64,000 nt of DNA, from NCBI GenBank assembly GCA_947589185.1, contig CANQCK010000001.1:1-64000 (forward strand), in the 5' to 3' direction. Position 1 is the stretch's first letter; every line of letters starts with the position of its first letter. Positions 52,672-61,979 of the stretch are shown piece by piece. Origin of the DNA: an uncultured Clostridia bacterium (GTDB taxonomy: Bacteria; Bacillota; Clostridia; Oscillospirales; Ruminococcaceae). Under the pieces are notes generated by a model. It ran no database searches. It saw nothing but the letters and a program-made list of their open reading frames with translations, and was not told the DNA's origin. Position numbers and translations under genes: made by a program.

Positions 52672-54333
52672 ATGGATGAAATGAAAAAAAAATCTAATGA
52701 CACCGTAAATAATGATGATTTAGATATTGATTCAAAATTAAGTGATTTTCTGGATGAGAGTTTTAAGGCATCAAAGGCTCTTGATTCAATAGTTGGAGAT
52801 GAAAAAAAAGAGAATGTTGTTGCTTCTACTGATGTAACCTTGACCAATATCGAAACAAGAAAACCTTTGGAAAAACAGAATCTTTTAAATGATAAAAATA
52901 CAGATAATAAGGTACATAACGTAGAGGATGAATCTATAAGTAATGTATCTGTCAATATTTCTAAAGATAGTATTATATCTTCAACTGATGAGGAACTAAC
53001 GCTTGACACAGATAAAATAACCACCAATAAAATGGAATTAAGTGATAAACCGGACGTAAAAAATGAAATAAAAGAAAAAGAGCCGTTATCTGGTGCAGAT
53101 TCTAATATTAAGTATGAAAACAGTAAAGATACATTTAGCATAAACGATCAAAAGGAAAAGTTCAATTTGAATATTGATTACTCTAAGAGTAATATCAATG
53201 AGCAAAGAAATATTAACAGAAAACCTAAAGGAAAGAACAGTAAAAAGAAAAAGGTTGAAGTGAATTATTCGATTTTCACTGGACTTATCGTTACCGTTGT
53301 TGTTTTAGTTGTTTCTGCTTCTCTTGCTTTTTTTGGTATTTCACTAGGGCTTGAATATTTGGGTATTAACAAAAGTGATGAAGTGATAAAGCTCAACATT
53401 AAAGAGGGTTCAAACACTAATGAAATTGCCCAGCAGCTTTATGATGAGAATATTATAGACAATATGTTTCTTTTTAAAGTTATTGTTAATTTGAAAGACG
53501 CAGGTGCCTTGATGAAGCCCGGTGATATAGAGCTTAAACCTAACTCGTCATATGCTGATAAAATAGACGCTTTGATGGAACAAAGACAGTCATTTGAAAA
53601 TGTTTCTGTAGTTTTTCCTGAAGGTATAACTCTTCTTGACGCTGCAAAACTACTTGAAACTAAAGGTGTAATATCAGATTACCACGAGCTTATACGAACT
53701 TTCAATAGTGAAAAGTTCGGTTATGACTATGAGAGCCAGATTGATAGTAATAGCAATAAATTTTATGATATGGAGGGATATTTCTATCCGGATACTTATA
53801 ATTTCTATATAGATGATTCTTCTTACAATATTGTAAAAACTGTGAGAGAGCATTTTAATTCAAAGTTCACTGATGAAATGAAAGCTAAAATGAGCGAAAA
53901 TGGTATGAATATGAATGAAGTCATAACTCTTGCATCTATTGTTCAGACTGAGGCAGGTTCAGTTAAGGACATGCCTAAGGTGGCTTCTGTATTTTTGAAC
54001 AGACTAAAAGACCCCGCAAATTTTCCAAGACTTGAGTCAGACGCAACTAAAAGCTATTATAAGGAAGTTATAAAGGTAGAAGCAGAAATTTCTAAGACAT
54101 ATACGGATAGTGAAATTGCAGAATTTAAGGATTCATATGACACTTATGTTGCTAACGGTCTTCCCTCAGGACCTGTCTGCAATCCTGGACTTGAGGCAAT
54201 AAACGCAGTATTATATCCTGCAAAAACTGATTATTTGTATTTCTGTTCAAATATAAAGACCAAAAAGACTTATTTTGCAAAAACACTGTCTAAACATAAA
54301 GAAAATCTTAAAAAGGCAGGTTTAAGCGATTAG
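52672..54333 (+). CDS. mltG: endolytic murein transglycosylase MltG with long acidic N-terminal extension
   Basis: A 553-residue protein. Residues 1-200 are acidic, low in hydrophobics and rich in Asp, Ser, Asn and Lys, likely disordered in the cytoplasm. A basic patch KGKNSKKKK precedes a membrane helix (about 201-224). The outer part is a YceG/MltG domain: FPEGITLLDAAKLLE, YFYPDTYNF, LASIVQTEAG and LPSGPVCNPGLEA. MltG cuts new glycan strands. The ASIV motif reads QTE, so the conserved glutamate is taken to be that before AG. ATG 52672 follows GGAAAG two bases after the preceding stop. Confidence 0.93.
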   Translation: MDEMKKKSNDTVNNDDLDIDSKLSDFLDESFKASKALDSIVGDEKKENVVASTDVTLTNIETRKPLEKQNLLNDKNTDNKVHNVEDESISNVSVNISKDSIISSTDEELTLDTDKITTNKMELSDKPDVKNEIKEKEPLSGADSNIKYENSKDTFSINDQKEKFNLNIDYSKSNINEQRNINRKPKGKNSKKKKVEVNYSIFTGLIVTVVVLVVSASLAFFGISLGLEYLGINKSDEVIKLNIKEGSNTNEIAQQLYDENIIDNMFLFKVIVNLKDAGALMKPGDIELKPNSSYADKIDALMEQRQSFENVSVVFPEGITLLDAAKLLETKGVISDYHELIRTFNSEKFGYDYESQIDSNSNKFYDMEGYFYPDTYNFYIDDSSYNIVKTVREHFNSKFTDEMKAKMSENGMNMNEVITLASIVQTEAGSVKDMPKVASVFLNRLKDPANFPRLESDATKSYYKEVIKVEAEISKTYTDSEIAEFKDSYDTYVANGLPSGPVCNPGLEAINAVLYPAKTDYLYFCSNIKTKKTYFAKTLSKHKENLKKAGLSD

Positions 54334-54354
54334 GCAAAAAGTTATGGAGGCATA

Positions 54355-55587
54355 ATGGATTTTAGTAATTTAGAGGTTTTATCGCCGGCAGGCGATATGG
54401 AAAGGCTTGAGTCGGCTCTGGATTACGGTGCTGACGCCGTATATCTTGGCGGAAAATCATTTGGTATGAGAGCAGGACCGTTAAACTTTGATAATTCAGA
54501 ACTTAAAACTGCTGTTGATAATGCACATAAACGAGGTGTGCTGGTGTATCTTACCTGTAACACTCTGCCTCATAACGATGAAATTCCATATTTTGAGGAG
54601 TTTATAGATAATGCAGTTGACGCTAAAGTTGACGCAGTGATAGTCAACGATATAGGACTTCTGTCTTTGGTGAAAAAGTATGCTCCGAATATGGAGATTC
54701 ACATTTCCACGCAGGCGGGAATTGTGAACTATGTATCTGCTAACGAATTTTACAATATGGGGGCAAAGCGAGTTGTTCTGACAAGAGAGCTATCATTAGA
54801 TGAAATAGCAGAAATCAGAGCAAAAACTCCAAAAGACTTGGATATTGAGTGCTTTGTACACGGAGCAATGTGCGTCAGCTTTTCGGGAAGATGTCTTTTG
54901 TCAAGCTATTTAGTAAATCGTGACGCAAACAGGGGAGAGTGTGCACAGCCTTGCAGATGGGGTTATCATCTTATGGAGGAAAAACGTGACGGGCAGTATT
55001 TTCCTGTGTTTGAAGATGAAAAAGGAACATATATTCTTAATGCGAAAGATATGTGTTTGATAGAGCATTTAGACAAGCTTGCAAAGGCAGGAATTAAGAG
55101 CTTTAAAATTGAAGGCAGGGCTAAATCTGCTTATTATGTTTCGGTAGTAACAAACGCTTACAGGCTGGCAGTTGATTTTTTAAAAAATAATCCTGATGAT
55201 TACGATAAATTGCCTTCGTGGATCAAAGAGGAAGTCTACAAAGTAAGCCATAGAGCCTACTGCACAGGTTTCTTTTTCGGTCACCCTAATGAACAATTAG
55301 ATACCCAGTATTATGAAAACAGCGGATATATCAGAGAATATGATGTTGTTGCAATAGTAGATGAGTGCTGTGACGGCAGGATTTTTGCAACACAAAGAAA
55401 TAAATTCAATAGGGGAGACGAGCTTGAAATTTTAGCTCCCGGTAAAGAGCCGGTTAAGATTACTGCCGATAGACTATATAACGATAAAAATGAAGAGATA
55501 GACACTGCTAATCACGCAATGATGAAGATGTCACTGGAATGTGATAAAGTTTTTGCAAAAAATTCAATCATCAGAATTAAAAAGTAG
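54355..55587 (+). CDS. U32-family peptidase/collagenase-like protein
   Basis: A 410-residue U32-family protein with LEVLSPAGDMERLESAL, ADAVYLGGKSFGMRA, ISTQAGIVNY, and the U32 signature ECFVHGAMCVSFSGRC, followed by cysteines in RGECAQPCRW. Related proteins act in RNA hydroxylation (RlhA/TrhP) rather than proteolysis. It follows MltG by 21 bases, a common clostridial pairing. Confidence 0.9.
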   Translation: MDFSNLEVLSPAGDMERLESALDYGADAVYLGGKSFGMRAGPLNFDNSELKTAVDNAHKRGVLVYLTCNTLPHNDEIPYFEEFIDNAVDAKVDAVIVNDIGLLSLVKKYAPNMEIHISTQAGIVNYVSANEFYNMGAKRVVLTRELSLDEIAEIRAKTPKDLDIECFVHGAMCVSFSGRCLLSSYLVNRDANRGECAQPCRWGYHLMEEKRDGQYFPVFEDEKGTYILNAKDMCLIEHLDKLAKAGIKSFKIEGRAKSAYYVSVVTNAYRLAVDFLKNNPDDYDKLPSWIKEEVYKVSHRAYCTGFFFGHPNEQLDTQYYENSGYIREYDVVAIVDECCDGRIFATQRNKFNRGDELEILAPGKEPVKITADRLYNDKNEEIDTANHAMMKMSLECDKVFAKNSIIRIKK

Positions 55588-55654
55588 ATTTTTGCCTCCT
55601 TTACCGATTTTGTTTGTGTAATAGGGGGCTAATTTTGTGAAAGGAGAAATTTCA

Positions 55655-56545
55655 GTGGTAAGTGTTGAAAACAGTATTAAAGTTGCACTTTTGCAGCTTC
55701 TTCCTGAAAACAGCCTTGAAGGTAACTTGAACAAAGGAATGGATTATTGCAGACGTGCAAAGAAAATGGGTGCAGACATCGCTCTTTTCCCTGAAATGTG
55801 GTCGTGCGGTTATAATATTCCCGAAAGTATAGAAGAACTTAACAAATTGGCAATAACTTCGAACAGTAGTTTTGTATTATGTTTTCAAAGTCTTGCTAAA
55901 GAACTGAATATGGCTATTGGAATAACATTTCTTGAAAAACACAAAAGTAGTTTCAGAAACACAATATGCTTAATTGACAGGTTGGGTGAAGCTGTTTTAA
56001 CATATGCAAAGGTTCATACCTGTGATTTCGGTGATGAAAAAGTTCTTATGGCAGGAGATGACTTTTTTGTTGCCAATCTAAACACTAATGCAGGCATTGT
56101 AAAGATTGGAGCAATGATTTGTTACGATAGAGAATTCCCCGAAAGTGCAAGGATTTTAATGCTAAAAGGTGCGGAGATAATATTAGTTCCTAACGCTTGC
56201 CCGATGGAGATAAATAGGCTGTCACAGTTAAGAGCGAGAGCATATGAAAATATGGTAGGTATTGCCACAACAAATTATCCAAAGGGAAAGCCAGACTGTA
56301 ATGGACATTCTTCTGCATTTGACGGCATAGCGTATCGTCCTGGCGAAGCAGATTCCAGAGATACTTTGATTGTAGAAGCAGGGGAGGCAGAGGGGATTTT
56401 TATTGCCAATTTTCCTTTAGATGAAATCCGTGAATACAGAAAGCGCGAAGTACACGGTAATGCCTACAGACATCCAAAAAAGTACGGTTTGCTTATCAAT
56501 GAAGCAATTGACGAGCCTTTTATAAGAAATGATTATAGAAAATAA
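55655..56545 (+). CDS. nitrilase-superfamily carbon-nitrogen hydrolase
   Basis: A 296-residue hydrolase with the catalytic triad Glu47 (FPEMWSCGY), Lys119 (YAKVHTCDF) and Cys156 (MICYDREFPE). It hydrolyses an amide or carbamoyl group; the substrate may be a carbamoyl polyamine or omega-amide. GTG 55655 is chosen because AAAGGAG lies eight bases upstream; the frame opens at GTG 55637, on that site. The gene is alone before a bidirectional terminator. Confidence 0.9.
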   Translation: MVSVENSIKVALLQLLPENSLEGNLNKGMDYCRRAKKMGADIALFPEMWSCGYNIPESIEELNKLAITSNSSFVLCFQSLAKELNMAIGITFLEKHKSSFRNTICLIDRLGEAVLTYAKVHTCDFGDEKVLMAGDDFFVANLNTNAGIVKIGAMICYDREFPESARILMLKGAEIILVPNACPMEINRLSQLRARAYENMVGIATTNYPKGKPDCNGHSSAFDGIAYRPGEADSRDTLIVEAGEAEGIFIANFPLDEIREYRKREVHGNAYRHPKKYGLLINEAIDEPFIRNDYRK

Positions 56546-56552
56546 TAAAATG

Positions 56553-56590
56553 CCTCTTGTGAGAAATTTTCACAAGAGGTTAATTTTTAT
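56553..56590. terminator. bidirectional terminator
   Basis: CCTCTTGTGA (56553-56562) pairs with TCACAAGAGG (56570-56579), with T-rich tails on both strands. It ends the nitrilase gene and the convergent recombinase gene. Confidence 0.85.
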
Positions 56591-57579
56591 TCGATATTTT
56601 TTTGACTTTTTGGCGCTTTATTATTTGCAAGCGGTGAGGCATCAGCTGCTTTCTTTAAGTTCTCACTTGAAAGATGTGTGTAAATTTCAGTAGTGGCGAT
56701 ACTTTTATGTCCTAAAACTTCTTTAAGGATAAGCGGATCAACTCCGCCGTGCTGATACATCAGTGTAGCTGCCGTGTGTCGCAGCTTGTGAGTTGTGATT
56801 CCAAGATTGTTAAGACCTGCACGTTTCAGCATTTCTTCAACTATCTGCTGAACTCTGCGTTTGTCAATACGCTTTTTAGCCTGAGAAAGGAATATTGCTT
56901 CCGGATCTCTGGAATTGGTAGGACGCACTGACAAATAACTGTTTAAAGCGTCTATGCAGGCGTCATTAAGATATACTATACGTTCCTTGCTGCCTTTTCC
57001 AAATAATCTCAGTGTTCGATTTTCTTTACTATAATCGTTAAGATTAAGTCCGACAAGCTCACTCAGACGCATTCCGCAGTTTAAAAACAAAGTTATCATA
57101 CAGAAGTCTCGTTCTTTATTTTTAGAATTAATGTTTTTTAATAGCTGCAAAGACTCGTCTAACGATAGATATTTAGGAAGCTTGTTTTTGATTTTTGGAA
57201 GTTCCAGGTCGTCTAATGGATTATTTTCCAATAGTTTAGCCTTAGTGTGTAAATAATGAAAAAACTGTTTAAGTGCTGAAGTTTTTCGAGATCGAGTAGC
57301 TGTATCATTTTCTCTAACATCTTTCAAATAATTCAGATATTCGTAAGCGTCGTATAGTGAAACATTTTCAATATACTTAAATGGAACGTCAGCAATGGTA
57401 ATCTTAGAAAAATCCTCGTCAGATACATCTTTATGCTTAATTTTTAAATATCTCAGAAATGTTCTAATATCAATATAGTATGCTTCTTCAGTTCGTTCAG
57501 CACGGTTGCGAATCAATTTAAGATTCATTAGAAAATCTTTTAAATATTCAGGACAATCCGCAGAATATTCGGGTTTCAT
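56587..57579 (-). CDS. tyrosine recombinase of XerC/XerD type
   Basis: A 330-residue recombinase with an N-terminal SAM-like domain and a catalytic domain carrying NCGMRLSELVGL (first Arg), a Lys in the beta hairpin near LFGKGSKERIV, THKLRHTAAT (His-x2-Arg), LGHKSIATTEIYTH (second His and the Tyr nucleophile). All six catalytic positions look present. It has its own promoter with a perfect palindrome in the leader. Chromosome dimer resolution is the default guess; an integron/phage-type role is less likely from its neighbours. Confidence 0.92.
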   Translation of the reverse strand: MKPEYSADCPEYLKDFLMNLKLIRNRAERTEEAYYIDIRTFLRYLKIKHKDVSDEDFSKITIADVPFKYIENVSLYDAYEYLNYLKDVRENDTATRSRKTSALKQFFHYLHTKAKLLENNPLDDLELPKIKNKLPKYLSLDESLQLLKNINSKNKERDFCMITLFLNCGMRLSELVGLNLNDYSKENRTLRLFGKGSKERIVYLNDACIDALNSYLSVRPTNSRDPEAIFLSQAKKRIDKRRVQQIVEEMLKRAGLNNLGITTHKLRHTAATLMYQHGGVDPLILKEVLGHKSIATTEIYTHLSSENLKKAADASPLANNKAPKSQKNIE

Positions 57580-57609
57580 ATATACAACTCCTTAGTTTAT
57601 TACTTCCCT

Positions 57610-57641
57610 AAGTTTCACTAAATTTTTATTTAGTGAAACTT
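57610..57641. promoter_or_regulatory. perfect 14-bp palindrome in recombinase leader
   Basis: AAGTTTCACTAAAT (57610-57623) and ATTTAGTGAAACTT (57628-57641) are exact inverted repeats around TTTT. It lies between the promoter and the xer start. The outer AGTTT and inner TAA of each arm recall the AGTTTACATAA arm of Bacillus dif, so a recombinase-binding site or operator is possible; a leader hairpin is the alternative. Confidence 0.5.
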
Positions 57642-57650
57642 TCTATATTG

Positions 57651-57679
57651 ATTATACACTATTCCCTTGCGTTTGTCAA
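57651..57679 (-). promoter_or_regulatory. promoter of recombinase gene
   Basis: On the minus strand TTGACA (57674-57679), 17 bases, TATAAT (57651-57656). A near-consensus promoter. Confidence 0.88.
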
Positions 57680-57690
57680 CACCTAAAAAC

Positions 57691-57726
57691 GAAAAAACAG
57701 CCTATAAATTAATATTTATAAGCTGT
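57691..57726 (-). terminator. terminator of mutS2
   Basis: On the minus strand ACAGCTTATAAAT pairs across a short loop with its inverse ATTTATAGGCTGT and runs into six T, just after the mutS2 stop. Confidence 0.85.
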
Positions 57727-60116
57727 TATTTCAGTTCTGCAACAGTGACTCCGTCCTCACCTTCGCCATAAACACCTCGTCGACAGGATTTTACTTGCTT
57801 ATGATGTCTTAAATGCTCTCTTACAGCACTTTTCAGAACTCCTGTTCCTTTACCGTGAATTATAGTTATAACATTTATGTGAGACATAATTGCATTATCA
57901 ATAAATCTGTCAACTTCGTAAATGCCCTCATCAACTGAATACCCTCTGATATTCAGTTCCATTGAGGCACTTCTTTCTGCAACTGACTGAACATTTTTTG
58001 TGGAAACCTTGCTTGAAATTTTCTTATTATTCAGAGTAATGTTTTCCTCGTTTAAACGAAGTTTAGATATGTGAATTTTAGTTTTCATAATCCCTGCCTG
58101 AATATAGCAGAAACCGTTGCTGTCTGGAAGTGATACCACAATTCCCTTTCCGTTTGTATCTGTAATAATTACGCTGTCACCTTTTTTAAGAGGTCTTGGA
58201 AGTTTATAATTATCAAGTTTACCATTAACTGGATTTGCTTTGTCATATAATTTGTTTATAGTTCTTTTCGCACGATGTTTAGCTTCAATTGCCTTTTTTT
58301 CAAAATCGTCTTTATTTTTTTGTTTTCTGATTTTATCAAGCTCATCGATAAGTGCGTCAGATTGCTTTGTAACTCTGGTAACTATAGCATTTGCTTCTCT
58401 ATTTGCTCTTTCTAGTATTTTCTGCTTGTTCTCCTCCAGTTCAGTGCGTTCTTTCTCCAGTTCTATTTTTAAATTGCTGACTTCTTTTTTTAGATTTTCA
58501 GCAGAGATCCTATTTTTTTCATATCTCTGTCTTTCACTTTCCAGCTTTTCTAAAATGCTTTCTAACTGCTTGTTCTCACTGTTTATAAGACTTTTGGAAC
58601 TTTCTATTATATCTTTGTCCATTCCCAGTTTTAATGCAATTTCAAAGGCGTTGGATTTTCCTGGTGTACCAAATATCAGCTTATATGTCGGCTGAAGAGT
58701 TTTTGTATCAAATTCACAGGACGCGTTTATAATTCCATCTGTTTCCAATGCGTACATTTTAAGCTCCTGATAGTGGGTCGTTGTAACAATTTCTGCACCA
58801 TTCTCTTTTAGTTTATTTATTATGGAAACCGCCAATGCGGCACCTTCAACAGGATCGGTTCCAGAGCCAAGTTCATCAAGCAGAACAAGAGATTTACTGT
58901 CGGCAATATTAATAATCTCAATAACCTTATTCATATGCGAAGAAAATGTTGAAAGACTTTGCTCTATTGATTGACTGTCCCCTATATCGACCAATATTTT
59001 GTTAAAGATAGATATAACGCTTCCGTCAGCAACAGGGATCAGAAAACCGCACATTGCCATAAGCGTAAGTAAGCCTACTGTTTTTAAAATTACAGTTTTT
59101 CCTCCGGTATTTGGACCGGTTATAACAACTGCCTGATTTTCATTTCCCAAGCAGAAATCTATAGGAACTACTTTATTTTTATCTATTAGCGGATGTCTTG
59201 CTTTCTTTAGAATAATTTCTCCGCTGTCAGTAATTTTGGGAGCTATAGCATACATCTTTGCACCCAGATTTGCTTTTGAAAAGTATAAATCCAGTTGCTT
59301 TATTGCATTAAGATTTGATTCAAACTGCTCTTTAAATTCAGCACAGAGAGATGAAAGCTGTGAAATAATTCTGTTAATCTCGTCTTTTTCTTCGCCTAAA
59401 AGAATCTGAATATCATTATTTGCTTCAACGACGCTTATAGGTTCGACAAATATTGTAGAACCGCTTCCTGAGGTCGCATGAATAAGTCCCGGTACATCGC
59501 TTTTGTTTTCAGTTTTAACAGGTAAAACAAAACGTCCGTCACGAACGGTAATTATAGCTTCCTGAAGGAATTTTTGCGTGGATTTAGAGTGTATCATTTT
59601 CTCTAAATTTTCTCTGATTTTTATGCTTGACTGATTTATTTTTTTTCTTATTCTGACTAATTCAGGACTTGCGTCGTCTGCTATCTCTTCCTCATTAACA
59701 ATAGTTGACTGTAGCTTTCTCTCAAGGAATTCATTGGGAAAAATACTGTCAAACAGATAATCAAGTGAGGTTTCTTCATCTGTGAATTGTTTTCTGTAAG
59801 AAATAAGCTCATGAGATTGAATAAGTACGTCTTTTACTTTTAATAATTCTTTTAGCGATAAAGATGAACCGGAATCTGCTAATTTTATACTGTCAGTTAT
59901 ATCTGAAATATTGTGAAATATCGGTGTTCCGAATCTTACTGAAAGATTGAATGCGGTATCTGTTTTATCAACTTCTCTTTTTACAGTTTCAAGATCAAAA
60001 TCAGGTCTTGTGTTAATTGCAAGACTTTTTGACATACTGCTGGAACACTCGTTTGACAAAAGCTCCAATATTTTATGTAATTCAAGAGTTATAAAGTCGT
60101 TATTTAATTCTTTCAA
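57726..60116 (-). CDS. mutS2: endonuclease MutS2
   Basis: A 796-residue protein with the MutS core and ATPase (ITGPNTGGKTVILKT, LLDELGSGTDPVEGAAL, TTHYQELKMYALE), a coiled coil (about 500-620), and a C-terminal Smr nuclease domain (ELNIRGYSVDEGIYEV, ITIIHGKGTGVLKSAV). MutS2 lacks the mismatch-binding domain and acts in recombination control or ribosome rescue. It is the last gene of the phoH-to-mutS2 string and ends in a strong terminator. Confidence 0.97.
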   Translation of the reverse strand: MKELNNDFITLELHKILELLSNECSSSMSKSLAINTRPDFDLETVKREVDKTDTAFNLSVRFGTPIFHNISDITDSIKLADSGSSLSLKELLKVKDVLIQSHELISYRKQFTDEETSLDYLFDSIFPNEFLERKLQSTIVNEEEIADDASPELVRIRKKINQSSIKIRENLEKMIHSKSTQKFLQEAIITVRDGRFVLPVKTENKSDVPGLIHATSGSGSTIFVEPISVVEANNDIQILLGEEKDEINRIISQLSSLCAEFKEQFESNLNAIKQLDLYFSKANLGAKMYAIAPKITDSGEIILKKARHPLIDKNKVVPIDFCLGNENQAVVITGPNTGGKTVILKTVGLLTLMAMCGFLIPVADGSVISIFNKILVDIGDSQSIEQSLSTFSSHMNKVIEIINIADSKSLVLLDELGSGTDPVEGAALAVSIINKLKENGAEIVTTTHYQELKMYALETDGIINASCEFDTKTLQPTYKLIFGTPGKSNAFEIALKLGMDKDIIESSKSLINSENKQLESILEKLESERQRYEKNRISAENLKKEVSNLKIELEKERTELEENKQKILERANREANAIVTRVTKQSDALIDELDKIRKQKNKDDFEKKAIEAKHRAKRTINKLYDKANPVNGKLDNYKLPRPLKKGDSVIITDTNGKGIVVSLPDSNGFCYIQAGIMKTKIHISKLRLNEENITLNNKKISSKVSTKNVQSVAERSASMELNIRGYSVDEGIYEVDRFIDNAIMSHINVITIIHGKGTGVLKSAVREHLRHHKQVKSCRRGVYGEGEDGVTVAELK

Positions 60117-60136
60117 TGTTAATCTCCTTATGTCTT

Positions 60137-60892
60137 TTAAGAAATACTTTGAAAATAATCAAGAGTTTTGAATCTTCTGTTTATATGAACTATAACGTAT
60201 TTGTCGGTAATTTTATTAAGCTCTGCTAAGAGTCTGTCTGAGACCTTAATGTTAAAGAGAATATTCAAATCTGCTAAAGAAATATGTCTCAACGCTGATA
60301 GCGTACTCTCATTTACTGCAACAATGTTGTAACCATCATTATTCAAAAAGCAATCACCGCAATAGAGCTTTCCAGCCTGAATGTCAAAATACATTTTAGG
60401 GTGTGAATACACATTGCAAATACTGCAGCCGATAAGATTAGGGATAAGTCCTAGTTCAGATAATAATCTGAATTCAAATACCGATTTAAGCAGCATTATA
60501 TTAAGAGTGTCTTTCTCTAAATAATATAAAGTATTAAGAAATAGCTTTAAAATAATTCCATATGATTCGTCTGAATCATATGATAATACCGTATATTTTA
60601 AAAGCTCTGCAAAGTAAGACGCCAAAGCAAGCTTTTTTATATCCAGTCTGAGGTTATAAAATGAGTATTGAATTTCAGAACTGTTTAAGTAATATCTTTC
60701 TCCCCTATTACTGACACAAAATCTTGAATATGTGAAAAGTGCCGCAGACGCTGAATTTTTAGAAGTTAATTTTCTTCCGCCTTTTACAGTGATTTCTATT
60801 ATCCCGTAGTCCTTGGTAAAGACATCGATAAATTTATCATTTTCACCGTAAGCTCTCTCCCCTATCACTACTCCCATTGTTGTCAGCAGCAT
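60137..60892 (-). CDS. recO: DNA repair protein RecO
   Basis: A 251-residue RecO with an OB-fold N-terminus (GVVIGERAYGENDKFIDVFT), helical middle, and a zinc-binding CSICNVYSHPKMYFDIQAG followed by LYCGDCF (four cysteines). RecO loads RecA in gap repair. Its ribosome site GAAGGAG lies inside the coding sequence of the small yqzL upstream, which it overlaps by about 50 bases. Confidence 0.95.
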   Translation of the reverse strand: MLLTTMGVVIGERAYGENDKFIDVFTKDYGIIEITVKGGRKLTSKNSASAALFTYSRFCVSNRGERYYLNSSEIQYSFYNLRLDIKKLALASYFAELLKYTVLSYDSDESYGIILKLFLNTLYYLEKDTLNIMLLKSVFEFRLLSELGLIPNLIGCSICNVYSHPKMYFDIQAGKLYCGDCFLNNDGYNIVAVNESTLSALRHISLADLNILFNIKVSDRLLAELNKITDKYVIVHINRRFKTLDYFQSIS

Positions 60893-60989
60893 TTAATTTA
60901 TCTCCTTCACGATCCGCCTTTGATTTATTATAATTCAGATAATCTGAAATTTTTCCCGTTTTACAAAATGTATCCCATAGCTTGTCCAT
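60843..60989 (-). CDS. yqzL: YqzL-like small protein between era and recO
   Basis: A 48-residue frame reading MDKLWDTFCKTGKISDYLNY at its start, then a polar Asp/Asn/Ser tail. The N-terminal half has the W-x2-F-x2-TG-x-I-x2-YL pattern of YqzL proteins, which sit between era and recO in Bacilli and Clostridia. AAGGTAGG precedes ATG 60989. It overlaps recO in a different frame. The function of the family is unknown. Confidence 0.85.
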   Translation of the reverse strand: MDKLWDTFCKTGKISDYLNYNKSKADREGDKLNAADNNGSSDRGESLR

Positions 60990-61070
60990 AATAATACCTA
61001 CCTTGATTTTGTTTTATATTATTATAGTTATCAACTTTGAGATGATTATAAGAGGTAATTCATTCTAATG

Positions 61071-61976
61071 TTATTTATTGGTTAAACCAAAGTTTCTGAT
61101 TATTCCCTCTCTGTTTCTCCAGCCTTCTTTTACCTTTACCCAGCATTGAAGATTTACTTTTATCTGAAAGAAGCTTTCAAGATCATGTCTTGCATCTTTG
61201 CCGATTTTCTGAAGCATTGTACCTTTTTTACCTATAATAATTCCCTTGTGAGACTCCTTTTCACAATAGATTACAGCACTAATATCCAGAATAGGCTCAT
61301 TGTTACGATTATCATGTTCTGAAACATCTTCAACAGCGACCGCAATTCCATGAGGTATTTCATCGCTTAAATTACGCAATGCTTTTTCCCTAATAATTTC
61401 AGCCATTATAACCTTTTCCGGCTGATCAGTTATAGCGTCATCAGGAAAATAATGAGGTTCATTCTGAGCATTTTTATCAATTGCCTTAAAAAGCAAATCA
61501 ATTCCGTCATTTTCTAAAACGCTGATTGGTATTATCTCCTCAAAATCATACAGCTTTGAATACTTGTCCAGAATTTCAATAAGCATACTTTTGTCATTCA
61601 GTAAATCTATTTTATTTACTGCAAGAATAACCTTTCTGCCTGTGTTTTTAAATCTGTTAATAAGTCTTATTTCATTCTCACCTATCTGCTTTGTACAATC
61701 TACCATTAAAATAGCAGTTTCGACGTCTTTTACAGCTTCATTGATATTATCAACCATATGCTCTGACAGCTTGGTTTTCGCTTTGTGCATACCCGGAGTA
61801 TCAATAAAAATATATTGAGTATCCCCTTTTGTAACAATACCTGTTATCTTTGTTCTTGTAGTCTGAGGCTTACTGCTGACAGCTGCAATTTTTTCTCCCA
61901 CCATCTTATTTAACAGCGATGATTTTCCCACATTTGCTCTGCCGACAATCGAAACAAATGCTGTTCTGCTTCCCAT
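61071..61976 (-). CDS. era: GTPase Era
   Basis: A 301-residue GTPase with G1 GRANVGKSS at 12-20, G3 DTPGMHKAK and G4 NKIDLL, and a C-terminal KH domain (KGIIIGKKGTMLQKIG). Era binds 16S rRNA and aids 30S assembly. It begins three bases after dgkA in this minus-strand string. Confidence 0.97.
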   Translation of the reverse strand: MGSRTAFVSIVGRANVGKSSLLNKMVGEKIAAVSSKPQTTRTKITGIVTKGDTQYIFIDTPGMHKAKTKLSEHMVDNINEAVKDVETAILMVDCTKQIGENEIRLINRFKNTGRKVILAVNKIDLLNDKSMLIEILDKYSKLYDFEEIIPISVLENDGIDLLFKAIDKNAQNEPHYFPDDAITDQPEKVIMAEIIREKALRNLSDEIPHGIAVAVEDVSEHDNRNNEPILDISAVIYCEKESHKGIIIGKKGTMLQKIGKDARHDLESFFQIKVNLQCWVKVKEGWRNREGIIRNFGLTNK

Positions 61977-61979
61977 TAA

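Noticed and set aside
58240-58695. Plus-strand frame of 151 codons inside mutS2
   Set aside because: Shadow of the coiled-coil coding region, rich in Ser and Leu, without a ribosome site.
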